Assembly: GCA_965222005.1 (NCBI GenBank)
Contig: OZ244935.1
Coordinates: 2,170,001-2,234,000 of the forward strand
Length of the DNA stretch: 64,000 bases
DNA from: CBDCTM01 sp965222005
GTDB lineage: Bacteria > Bacteroidota > Bacteroidia > Chitinophagales > Saprospiraceae
Direction: 5' to 3'
The translations under genes were made by a program, and so were the position numbers. This document shows positions 1 to 7,526 of this stretch, in pieces; position 1 is the stretch's first letter, and the number at the start of each line of letters is the position of its first letter. Below the pieces are notes generated by a model. That model saw nothing but the letters and a program-made list of their open reading frames with translations, was not told where the DNA came from and searched no databases.

Positions 1-661
1 GTGTGGCTAAGGCCAGGGCGGGCTGGTCATCGGTCATGTCTATTTTGACGGGTAGGATGCCTTGCTCCTTCAGGGCCGGAATCACCCCTGCACTGACCAG
101 GGAGGATTTGCCGACGCCCGATTCGCCCAGCAGGAATATCCACCGGTATTTGTCCTTGAGGATGGCTTTTGTGGTGGCATCAATATCCGCTTGTCGCTGC
201 AGCAGGCTGAACACTTCCTTATCCGCCTCGGTAAAGGAGTCGAAGCCTTTAAGCACGGAGGTGCCTTGGGGAAGGGGAGGGATGATGTGGGGGGATTGGA
301 TTGACCTGCAGAAATCGCTAAAGTTCGCTTTTCCGATATATCGGGCATAGGCGTTCAAAAAGTCATCGCTTGGCGTAGAGCCTGCTCCCGGCATAGCGAT
401 AATACCATCTACTACTTTTGTCTTCTCCGCTTCTTTAGGTTTGGGAAAATGATTGCTTATAGTTTTGTAGGCCCCTTTCGAACCACGAACATCCGCAGCG
501 AGACTTTTGCAAAAAAGATGATTGTATTTCCCGTCCCATTGGGGATGCCTGAATTTAAAATGTTTAATTACACGCAGCTTCAAAGCCTCCCAGCAGGATT
601 GCTGAGCCCCCTTCTGCTCATTGTCTGCAGTGTGTTGATTTTTAGTTTTCTCGTCGGGCAT
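1..661 (-). CDS. nSTAND-type P-loop NTPase, N-terminal part (runs off left edge)
   Basis: Reading the minus strand from an ATG at 661 gives about 220 residues with no stop to the window edge, so only the N-terminal part is present. Near residues 178-190 lies a clear Walker A loop, GESGVGKSSLVSAGV, preceded by KGFDSFTEADKEVF, the arrangement usual just before the NTPase domain of bacterial STAND proteins. Residues 1-110 form a distinct N-terminal region containing AYKTISNHF and, further on, DDFLNAYARYIG and FSDFC, which looks like a small helical adaptor domain; I cannot name it. STAND NTPases act as oligomerising switches in signalling, cell death or phage defence; the effector part would lie beyond the window. 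The open frame continues upstream to a TGA near 730, but 661 is the first ATG. The whole gene should be inspected before a function is assigned. Confidence 0.8.
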   Translation of the reverse strand, partial: MPDEKTKNQHTADNEQKGAQQSCWEALKLRVIKHFKFRHPQWDGKYNHLFCKSLAADVRGSKGAYKTISNHFPKPKEAEKTKVVDGIIAMPGAGSTPSDDFLNAYARYIGKANFSDFCRSIQSPHIIPPLPQGTSVLKGFDSFTEADKEVFSLLQRQADIDATTKAILKDKYRWIFLLGESGVGKSSLVSAGVIPALKEQGILPVKIDMTDDQPALALAT

Positions 662-987
662 GAAAAAAATTGAAGTCCGATTCCAAAAGATTTCCACGCT
701 TATTCTGCTGTATTTCCAGGTGTAACTGGCTCGTTTTCAGCGTGTTATGTTATTTCCAGTCTATTTCCAAACTACTTCCATCTTTCTTCCAATCTAAAAG
801 TTGAACGGCCCTCCTGTTGGGTGTAACTTGCTTTCGAAATCCGGATTTTACTACTGTTTCTTATTGACGAATTTAACAAAAATATACTGTTGCACCAAAC
901 GATAAAAGGAAGGGGCCCATCCTTATTACACGGATACCATCGAGATAAAATTTGAAACAATCATCCGATCTTTAAAAAGTACCTATC
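662..987. other. Divergent intergenic region, 326 bp
   Basis: This stretch separates the minus-strand NTPase gene from the plus-strand secreted-protein gene at 988. Besides the phased 11-bp arrays it holds two near-identical 12-mers, GTGTAACTGGCT at 720 and GTGTAACTTGCT at 821. A short open frame at 772-960 on the minus strand has no coding character. I see no RNA gene here. Confidence 0.6.
679..793. repeat. Two arrays of 11-bp phased TTCCA repeats
   Basis: TTCCA occurs at 681, 692, 714 and again at 754, 765, 776 and 787, with a degenerate TTCTG at 703. Within each cluster the spacing is exactly 11 bp, giving two runs of four units of roughly TATTTCCAnnC. The first run ends 18 bp upstream of the NTPase start codon at 661. 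Eleven base pairs is about one helical turn, so all units face the same side of the DNA; this suggests a multimeric DNA-binding protein, but that is inference. Confidence 0.75.
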
Positions 988-1440
988 ATGAAAAAAAAGA
1001 AAAAAATCCGTCTTGCCGGCTACTTGTTCTCCTTTGCGGGGGTGTTGCTGCTTTGTTCATCCTTGCAGGCGCAAGCCAGCGGCGAGACCTCCCGTCCTGC
1101 ACAAGCAAAATGGGTAGAAGAAGTAAAACTATACACCCCCTCCGGCCGCAAGGTATGGGTGACCAACGACTCCAGCCTGTTCCAATACCTCGACCGGGGC
1201 TATGAGCGGGTAGGAAAGTCGCGGCGGCGTAAGATGAAAGGTGCCGGCGACCAGACCTTCGGCAGGCAGTTGCTTGAGCAATTGACCTTAGAGCTTACCA
1301 GCCTGGGAGTGGATGCACTCCGCTGGTACAGCCTGGAGCGACATTATCCGGGCTGGCGGTTTGAGCTTAGGGAACAAGCTCATCGCCCGACAAAAAGGGG
1401 GGTAACGCCAGGGCTTGCGCTGAGATACCGCTTCCCTTGA
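988..1440 (+). CDS. Small secreted protein of unknown function
   Basis: A 150-residue protein beginning with five lysines followed by a hydrophobic stretch (about residues 9-28) ending in LQAQA, a standard signal peptide with cleavage expected near residue 30. The mature part is basic and contains VKLYTPSGRKVWV and a run of Arg/Lys (KSRRRKMK). I recognise no domain. It is transcribed away from the NTPase gene with its own upstream region, and nothing in the context defines a role. The start is the ATG that places the signal peptide at the N-terminus. It is probably exported to the periplasm or beyond. Confidence 0.7.
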   Translation: MKKKKKIRLAGYLFSFAGVLLLCSSLQAQASGETSRPAQAKWVEEVKLYTPSGRKVWVTNDSSLFQYLDRGYERVGKSRRRKMKGAGDQTFGRQLLEQLTLELTSLGVDALRWYSLERHYPGWRFELREQAHRPTKRGVTPGLALRYRFP

Positions 1441-1581
1441 CGGAGTGAAGGGTAGAGGGGCGAAAATCCCGATGGGGATTAGGCTGTGGGCGTTTCTTGA
1501 GAGGAAAACAAACCCTTCATTGTTACCTCATAAAACTATTTCAGAATAAACTCTATTCTTTCATTAAAAAATCGGAAAATC

Positions 1582-1782
1582 ATGAAATCCATTGCAATTG
1601 CCCTTACAGTTTTTGCAGTTTTTGTGATCATTTCGTCGATCACAAACTGCAAATCGGGAAAGATGTCCACCTGGGATCACAAGATTGAGAAAGTAAGAAA
1701 GAGCCTGGGATTCAGGGTGCTCTTGATATTCCTGTATATCCATATGGGTGTGATCCTGGTACTCTACGGTACAAGTCACTGA
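1582..1782 (+). CDS. Small two-helix membrane protein
   Basis: A 66-residue protein with hydrophobic segments at about residues 4-22 and 43-61 separated by a basic, polar loop (KMSTWDHKIEKVRK). A cysteine after the first segment (SITNC) could hint at a lipobox, but the second membrane segment argues for an inner-membrane protein. It is followed by a hairpin at 1818-1847. No family recognised; small membrane proteins of this form are easily missed or over-called, hence moderate confidence. Confidence 0.5.
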   Translation: MKSIAIALTVFAVFVIISSITNCKSGKMSTWDHKIEKVRKSLGFRVLLIFLYIHMGVILVLYGTSH

Positions 1783-1817
1783 GTAGTACCTTCCCCATGC
1801 TGGTGTAAACTGCCAAA

Positions 1818-1847
1818 AGCCCGACTCACACTTCCGTGAGCCGGGCT
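1818..1847 (-). terminator. Intrinsic terminator of porW
   Basis: AGCCCGACTCAC and GTGAGCCGGGCT pair over 12 bp with one G-T wobble around the loop ACTTCC. On the minus strand the hairpin is followed by TTTT, so it fits the end of the porW transcript, 25 bp past its stop; it may also slow plus-strand transcripts from 1582. Confidence 0.75.
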
Positions 1848-1871
1848 TCTGGGTTGGGAGCATAGGAGGGC

Positions 1872-4796
1872 CTACTTCAAATAATGCTCTTCAAAATAGC
1901 TCCGGTAGCCCTCTACCGATTTGGATTTGAGAATTTCGCGGTAGTTGTGCTGGGTGACGGCAAACAGCTCATAGGTTGCCTTGTCTGGCAGAAAGTCGGC
2001 CCGGTTTTTCTCAATGCCTTCGAAGTAGCGCATGGCTTCGTTTTTGTTTTTGAAGCGGCGGATCACCAGGATGGGGGTGTTGGTGTTGGCACCGAGATAA
2101 ATATTGGAGATGCGCAGCTTGTCGAGTCGGTGGTATTTGCGGTTGTAGTTGGAAACGGCGACTTTGGCTTCCTCCAATTTGATGGAGCCTGCTTCGAGTA
2201 CCACTATGAAGTAGTGTACCTTGTTGTCCTGAAGCTTGAAATTGCTTTGGTCGGGCCCCTCCTCCTCGTCGGTACCGCTGGCGGCTACATTGCTGCCGGT
2301 GAGCAGGCGCAGGATTTCTTTGGCGCGGGTGGCTTCATCACTTTTCGGAAATTTGGCCACTATATTTTTCAGCGCAGCGATGTAGGCTTCCTTGCCGTGA
2401 ATATTGCCGATGCAGAGGGCGCTGAGTAGGGCAAATTTGGCCTGCATCGTGTTTTTGCCTTTCCCAAAGATATCGTTCACCTTGTCGGCCCGCTCTTTGG
2501 CCTGGGCAAAATCGCCTTTCTGGTAGGCATTGTAGGTTTGGTCGTAATACTCCATCAGGCGGTGCTCTTCTTCCTTGCTGGCCTGCAAAAAGTTGGGGTC
2601 CTGCAATACGCGGGCATAGGTGGTGTTGGGATGATTGCTCACAATTTTGTCATAATAATCTTGGGCTTTGTTGCGGTTTTTCAGGTCGGTATGTGCCAGA
2701 TACAGGTAATACCAGGCTTCGAGCTGGTGCTCGGTATCGGGATAGCGCCGCATCAATTCTTCCAAAGTTTCCACGGTTTTTTCGTTGTTTTCCAGCCGGT
2801 CGCGGTACAGGCGGCCGAGATCGAAGTAAGCGTTTTCTATCTTTTTGTTGGCCGCTGCGATCTCCTCTGGTGTGCCGGGTACATTTTTGAGCAATTTTTT
2901 GACATCCTCCTCTGTGACTTCCAGCGAGATTCTTTCGTCTTCAATTTCCTCGAAGGCTTCATCGCCGGCGCCGCGCCTGTTGGACCGTCGCCAGTGATCC
3001 TCCAGTGCTCGTTTGCCCCATCTTTTTTCAAAATCTTTCTTACCCTTTTTTACCCGTTTGTCATAATAAGCAAAGAAGGTGCTGGGCTCGGTGCGTCGGC
3101 TGGAAGTAGATCGGCGGATGTTGTTGCGGCGGATGTTTTTGGGGTCTGATTTGCCATCTTCTTTACTACCTTTGAGAAGTGCTTTGCGGCGCTTTTCTTC
3201 CTGCTGCTTCATCATTTCGTAAGCCATCGCCTGCTTCTCTTTGTCGGAGAGCTGGCTGATGCGCAGCAGGCTGTCCTGCTCCTGGATGATCTGGATGTTT
3301 TTGGCAATATCGGTGAGGTTTTCACTAAATCGCTTGACGTTGGTGAAGCGGTCATCGGTTTCGGGCATCACCTGGAGGGTGCTGTCGTAGTAAGCATTGG
3401 CCTCCACGTATTGCTGGTCTTCAAAGTACAGCTCTGCCAGGTGCAGATAAGATTCGGTGCGCTGCGGACTGCTTCCCTGGCTGCTGGACAGGGACTTTTT
3501 GAGGTACTGTTTGGCAGCGGGGCGATCGTTGTCCTTGAGTGCTATTTCTGACAAGGCATAGTAAATCTGATCCTGGTATTCATCGTTTTTGATGTCCTTC
3601 AGCATTTTGTTCAGCTTTTTGGTCGTTTCGGCAGAGGTAGCCGTACCAGTGACCCAGCCATTGCGGGCCAGGTTGAGCCTTGAGCTGAATTCCATTTCGT
3701 AAGACGTGCTGTATTTGAGTGCTTTTTCAAAGTATTGATAAGCCGTTTCCCCACGCCCGGCCATCTGGTGGAGCTGGGCAAGAATGTAGGTGAAGCGGGC
3801 GCGTTGCTCCTTATCTTTTGTATTTTCGGCCGCTTTTTCCAAATGGGGCAGGGCCGACTCGTACTGTTTTTGTTTGATCAGCATGTAGGCGCGGACGCCG
3901 TCCAGCTCAGCCCGTACCTCTTCAGAGGTATTCGGATCGCGGTCGAGCTGATTGATAATAGCCTCCGCTTCGGGATAGCTTTCGCGCTCGATATATGTTT
4001 TGGCCAGCCACAGCAAGCCTTCGCGGTAGCAGGGCTCGTGTTTGAGGAAGCCCCCTTCGGCATCGGCGGCAGATTTGAGGCGGGCGGGTTCGGCCTTCTC
4101 TTCCGCTTTTGGAGGTGGGGGAGCAGGCTTATCCTCTGCCTTCTCAGACCTGCCTTTTTTGTTTTTTGAGGATCGCGAGCTCTTTTTGCCTTTTTTCTTC
4201 TTTTTAACTTCCCGATTGTATTTCTTGCGGGCCTTTTTTCTGCTCTTGGCGCTGCTTTTTTTCTTTTTGGCGGAAGAGGCTTTGCTGCTTTTCTTCTTTT
4301 TGGAAGAGGAGCTCTTTTTGCCTTTCTTGCTTTTTTTCCGATTGCTTTTTTTAGCTTTCAAGCTTCGGGGATTGAATTTCTCCCTGAAGTATTCCAAAGT
4401 TTCTTCGGCATCTTCATAATTTTGCTTGAGAAACTGCGATTTGCCAATAAGCATATAACAGTCGTCGGTCCAGTGGCTGGGTCGGTGGAGGGAAACCACG
4501 ATGGATACCTTTTTGGTAGCCTCATCCAATTGTTCGGCTACTGATTGCGGGTTGTCGGCGGCAATATAGGGGTACATAGCCAGGATCTTATTGTAATTGT
4601 CCTGATGCTGCTCATTTAACTTGGCTATGCTTTCGGTGAGTAGTACATTTGCATTGAAGTATCCGTTAAATTTGGCGGTGGTGTTGTGATAAAACATGCC
4701 CATTTTGGACACATCGTCCTTCCGCTTTTTAGTCACGCAGGACAGGGTGCCGGTGAGGATACACAAGAACAGGAGGGAACGCAGTAGATGTTTCAA
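1872..4796 (-). CDS. porW: PorW/SprE-family T9SS lipoprotein, TPR-rich
   Basis: A 974-residue lipoprotein: signal peptide with lipobox LTGTLSC (Cys20), then the family-typical start FYHNTTAKFNGYFNANVLL, followed by many tetratricopeptide-like helical pairs through to about residue 800. PorW/SprE is an outer-membrane-associated component needed for the type IX secretion system and gliding, by knowledge of the family. Residues about 146-245 are an insert of almost pure Lys/Ser (with Arg and Pro) that is unusual for the family and probably disordered. The ATG at 4796 gives the lipoprotein signal directly. It is divergent from an M23 peptidase gene; the leader between them contains a perfect 11-bp inverted repeat. 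T9SS genes are scattered in Bacteroidota, so isolation here is normal. Confidence 0.85.
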   Translation of the reverse strand: MKHLLRSLLFLCILTGTLSCVTKKRKDDVSKMGMFYHNTTAKFNGYFNANVLLTESIAKLNEQHQDNYNKILAMYPYIAADNPQSVAEQLDEATKKVSIVVSLHRPSHWTDDCYMLIGKSQFLKQNYEDAEETLEYFREKFNPRSLKAKKSNRKKSKKGKKSSSSKKKKSSKASSAKKKKSSAKSRKKARKKYNREVKKKKKGKKSSRSSKNKKGRSEKAEDKPAPPPPKAEEKAEPARLKSAADAEGGFLKHEPCYREGLLWLAKTYIERESYPEAEAIINQLDRDPNTSEEVRAELDGVRAYMLIKQKQYESALPHLEKAAENTKDKEQRARFTYILAQLHQMAGRGETAYQYFEKALKYSTSYEMEFSSRLNLARNGWVTGTATSAETTKKLNKMLKDIKNDEYQDQIYYALSEIALKDNDRPAAKQYLKKSLSSSQGSSPQRTESYLHLAELYFEDQQYVEANAYYDSTLQVMPETDDRFTNVKRFSENLTDIAKNIQIIQEQDSLLRISQLSDKEKQAMAYEMMKQQEEKRRKALLKGSKEDGKSDPKNIRRNNIRRSTSSRRTEPSTFFAYYDKRVKKGKKDFEKRWGKRALEDHWRRSNRRGAGDEAFEEIEDERISLEVTEEDVKKLLKNVPGTPEEIAAANKKIENAYFDLGRLYRDRLENNEKTVETLEELMRRYPDTEHQLEAWYYLYLAHTDLKNRNKAQDYYDKIVSNHPNTTYARVLQDPNFLQASKEEEHRLMEYYDQTYNAYQKGDFAQAKERADKVNDIFGKGKNTMQAKFALLSALCIGNIHGKEAYIAALKNIVAKFPKSDEATRAKEILRLLTGSNVAASGTDEEEGPDQSNFKLQDNKVHYFIVVLEAGSIKLEEAKVAVSNYNRKYHRLDKLRISNIYLGANTNTPILVIRRFKNKNEAMRYFEGIEKNRADFLPDKATYELFAVTQHNYREILKSKSVEGYRSYFEEHYLK

Positions 4797-4837
4797 ACTA
4801 AATTGCCGTTTAAAATCGTTAAAAAATGAAGAAACTG

Positions 4838-4876
4838 GAGGTATAAATGCTCAGAAATCTAGTTAATTTATACCTC
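4838..4876 (-). promoter_or_regulatory. Perfect 11-bp inverted repeat in porW leader
   Basis: GAGGTATAAAT at 4838-4848 and ATTTATACCTC at 4866-4876 are perfect inverted repeats with a 17-nt loop. The repeat ends 42 bp before the porW start. If porW is transcribed from the minus-strand -7 box at 4954-4961, this would form a hairpin in its 5' untranslated region; otherwise it could be an operator shared with the divergent peptidase gene. Confidence 0.6.
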
Positions 4877-4953
4877 AAAACAGGTGATTTGGTTGCAAAA
4901 AAAGAGGGCGCTGCCTTGCGCCAATGAGCTAAAGAATATAACTGAATTGCGCA

Positions 4954-4961
4954 CAAATTTA
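4954..4961 (-). promoter_or_regulatory. Candidate -7 box for porW
   Basis: TAAATTTG on the minus strand matches the Bacteroidota -7 consensus TAnnTTTG. No well-spaced TTG -33 element was found, so this is tentative. Use of this box would give porW a leader of roughly 150 nt. Confidence 0.4.
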
Positions 4962-4986
4962 TTTTAATTTTAACAATTTCGGAATA

Positions 4987-5877
4987 ATGCCTGACCAAAA
5001 TACGGAGGGACAGAGTTGGATAGAAAAATTGAGGCATAATTACCGCCTGGTGATTATGAACAACGAAACCTTTGAGGAAGTAGGTTCCTACAAACTATCG
5101 CTGCTCAATGTGTACATTCTCTTCAGCTCGGTGGTGGTGCTGGTGGCACTGCTGATATGGCTGCTCATCGTGTTTACGCCCATCAAGCGTTACGTCCCCG
5201 GCTACGGCGACGTCAAAGAGCATGCGGAGCTGCTCCGCCTCAATGAGCAATTAATGGAAATGGAGCAGCAGATAAAGGCCCATGAAAAGTACACCGACAA
5301 TTTCAAGCGCATTTTGGTGGGCGATGTGCAGGCTCCTGACCCGCAGGATGCTGAAGGTGCTGAGCTGTCGGATAGCTTGCTTAGTGTGGAGCGTATTCAG
5401 GAGGATGAAGATTTGAGAAGGGACATTGAGATAGAACAACAGGTACACGAGCGAGAACTGCTAGCCAAGACCACCAATTTTTCACCCGGCGAGATTTCCC
5501 TGCAAAAAATGTACTTCATTCCACCCGTTTCCGGCATTATCAGCGCCGGCTTTGAAGAACGGAAAAAGCACTATGGAGTGGATGTGATGGCGCCCCGCAA
5601 TACGCCTGTCAAAGCGATCATGGATGGCTATGTGTTCAGCTCCGACTGGACGCTGGAAACCGGCAATACTATTGGCATCCAGCATGCCGGCAATCTCATT
5701 TCCTTTTATAAGCACAATTCCGTTTTACTCAAAAAAACCGGCAGTTTCGTGAAGGCCGGAGAAGCGATCGCCATCATCGGAGATAGTGGCACGCTCTCCA
5801 CAGGGCCCCATCTGCACTTTGAGCTTTGGCACAACGGCAAGGCCGTCGATCCGATAGATTTCATACAATTTCAGTGA
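4987..5877 (+). CDS. Membrane-anchored M23-family metallopeptidase (LytM-like)
   Basis: A 296-residue protein with a short cytoplasmic N-terminus, one transmembrane helix at about 38-63, a charged, probably coiled-coil linker (about 75-165), and a C-terminal M23 domain from about 175. The zinc-site pattern is intact: His195 and Asp199 in HYGVDV and the HLHFEL motif (His275/His277). M23 enzymes cleave peptidoglycan cross-bridges in the periplasm; membrane-anchored ones with a coiled coil often regulate or perform cell-wall hydrolysis during division or growth. It is divergent from porW and separated by about 190 bp, with no downstream partner. Confidence 0.88.
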   Translation: MPDQNTEGQSWIEKLRHNYRLVIMNNETFEEVGSYKLSLLNVYILFSSVVVLVALLIWLLIVFTPIKRYVPGYGDVKEHAELLRLNEQLMEMEQQIKAHEKYTDNFKRILVGDVQAPDPQDAEGAELSDSLLSVERIQEDEDLRRDIEIEQQVHERELLAKTTNFSPGEISLQKMYFIPPVSGIISAGFEERKKHYGVDVMAPRNTPVKAIMDGYVFSSDWTLETGNTIGIQHAGNLISFYKHNSVLLKKTGSFVKAGEAIAIIGDSGTLSTGPHLHFELWHNGKAVDPIDFIQFQ

Positions 5878-6044
5878 AATAGTAGAAAAATGGCACTTTT
5901 TATCAACTTATCGAAGCATTGGAATGTTTATCAAAGTTGAGGTTTGAAATGTCAATAAATAGATAGTTTAAGTGCTTTTTCATTGAATTTCGGGCTATTT
6001 TAGTGGATTTGTTGTAAATTTAAACTCTTAATAATTGAGCGATT

Positions 6045-6485
6045 GTGAAAAGTAAAAACAACCAAAAAATCGGTTTAAACCAAGCTTTCAACGAAAAGGG
6101 TGAAAGCTTAAGCCCCATGTTGCCGGAAGGTGCTAAAAATTTCCTGATTGATATTGACGGTACTATTTGCGATGATATTCCCAATGAGGAACCCGAGCGA
6201 ATGTCCACTTGCCTGCCTTATCCATCTGCACTCAAAATGATTAACAAATGGTACGATGAAGGGCACATTATTACTTTTTTTACGTCCCGTACCGAAGCTC
6301 ATCGCGAGATTACCGAAGCCTGGCTGAAAAAGCACCATTTCAAATACCACGCTTTGCTTACCAATAAGCCCCGTGGCGGCAACTATCACTGGATCGACAA
6401 CCACATTGTGAAAGCTACCCGTTTTAAGGGCAAATTCACCGACCTGGTGATCAAAACCATGAAGGTAGAAGTCTTTGACCATTAG
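6045..6485 (+). CDS. HAD-superfamily phosphatase
   Basis: A 146-residue HAD hydrolase. The nucleophile motif is IDIDGT (Asp36, Asp38), motif II is FFTSR (Thr80/Ser81), the motif III lysine is probably Lys108 in NKPRGG, and DNH (Asp118) fits motif IV. No cap domain is evident, so the substrate may be large or phosphorylated protein/sugar; homologues in Bacteroidota are often labelled loosely. The start used is GTG at 6045; no ATG lies between it and motif I except one at codon 25. The stop codon overlaps the stop of the convergent epimerase-like gene by 4 bp. Confidence 0.8.
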   Translation: MKSKNNQKIGLNQAFNEKGESLSPMLPEGAKNFLIDIDGTICDDIPNEEPERMSTCLPYPSALKMINKWYDEGHIITFFTSRTEAHREITEAWLKKHHFKYHALLTNKPRGGNYHWIDNHIVKATRFKGKFTDLVIKTMKVEVFDH

Positions 6486-7384
6486 GCAAGTACGGCTCGC
6501 AATGCCTCCGGCAAGCCTGTATAGTGAAACTTAAATCCGCTTTGCTGCAGCTTGTCCACACTTACCCTGTTGCTGGATAATACGACATCCGCCATCTCGC
6601 CCATCATCAGGCGTAGTACAAATGCCGGCACTCCAAACACCAGGCTTCGCCTCCCCGTCACCTGCACCAAGGCCTGCATAAATGTTCGATGCGTCACGGG
6701 CTCAGGTCCGGCGGCATTGAAAACTCCTCTCATTTGCTCATCCGTAATAGCCCTTGTCATTAAGCGGCAGAGGTCATGGATATGTACCCAGGGATAATAC
6801 TGCTGACCGGTTCCGAAGTGAGGAGCCATTCCCAGCTTTAGCGGTAGCCGGAGCCGGGCTAATGCCCCCCCATCCTTGGCCAATACCAGCCCGATGCGGA
6901 AAATAACGGTCCGCAGGCCTGTGTTAGCTACTTCAGCGGCAGCGGCTTCCCAGGCCCGGCAGCAGTCGGCCAGAAAACCATCGCCGGGCTCGGCAGTTTC
7001 GGGCAGCCATTCATCTCCGCGATCGCCGTAGTAACCTACGGCACTGGCAGAAATAAAGGTTTTTGGAGGTTCCGCCATACCTTCCAGGGCTTTCCGGAGA
7101 AGCTGTGTGCTCATCACCCGGCTGCTGATGAGTTGCTTTTTTCGGCTGGCCGACCATCGGGCATCCGCTATTCCGGCACCTGCCAGGTTGATTACAACAT
7201 CAATGTTTTCCAGTGCTGCCGGATCGATTGTTTGTTGGTCGATATTCCAATAAAAGCGTGGATAGGGATAGGAATGGCCTCTCTGGCGGCTGAGGTGCGA
7301 TACCCTGTGGCCTTGCTTCGTAAGGAGTTCGCTAAGATGCCTGCCTACCAGACCGCTGCCACCACCAATGAGAATAGTAGCCAT
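6482..7384 (-). CDS. TIGR01777-family NAD-dependent epimerase/dehydratase-like protein
   Basis: A 300-residue extended short-chain dehydrogenase fold protein. The N-terminal nucleotide-binding loop GGGSGLVG starts at residue 7; INLAGAGIADARW and SASAVGYYGDRG are typical of the TIGR01777 (YfcH/SDR39U1) family, as is the C-terminal DUF1731-like tail with VLSSNRV. The physiological substrate of the family is not established; a link to cell division or the envelope is only suspected. The gene converges on the HAD phosphatase gene with overlapping stop codons, an arrangement that would force mutual transcriptional read-through or a shared terminator. Confidence 0.88.
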   Translation of the reverse strand: MATILIGGGSGLVGRHLSELLTKQGHRVSHLSRQRGHSYPYPRFYWNIDQQTIDPAALENIDVVINLAGAGIADARWSASRKKQLISSRVMSTQLLRKALEGMAEPPKTFISASAVGYYGDRGDEWLPETAEPGDGFLADCCRAWEAAAAEVANTGLRTVIFRIGLVLAKDGGALARLRLPLKLGMAPHFGTGQQYYPWVHIHDLCRLMTRAITDEQMRGVFNAAGPEPVTHRTFMQALVQVTGRRSLVFGVPAFVLRLMMGEMADVVLSSNRVSVDKLQQSGFKFHYTGLPEALRAVLA

Positions 7385-7526
7385 TTGCTAATCAGAATTT
7401 GATTCATCAAAGAAGAAAACTCAGTCAAGCCCTAAGCTACACCAAATATACTATAGACTCCATCACTCTTATAATCACTACCAAAATGCAGCCTTTAACG
7501 GGCGTTATAAGTATCTTCGTACAGAT

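Noticed and set aside
772..960. Minus-strand frame of 62 residues in the intergenic region
   Set aside because: It overlaps the 11-bp repeat array and has no domain, signal or coding bias.
1471..1486. AATCCC/GGGATT hairpin after the secreted-protein gene
   Set aside because: The stem is short and no T-run follows, so a terminator is not supported.
4042..4419. Phe/Leu-rich plus-strand frame resembling a membrane protein
   Set aside because: It is the complement of the Lys/Ser tract of PorW; AAA/AAG codons read as TTT/CTT.
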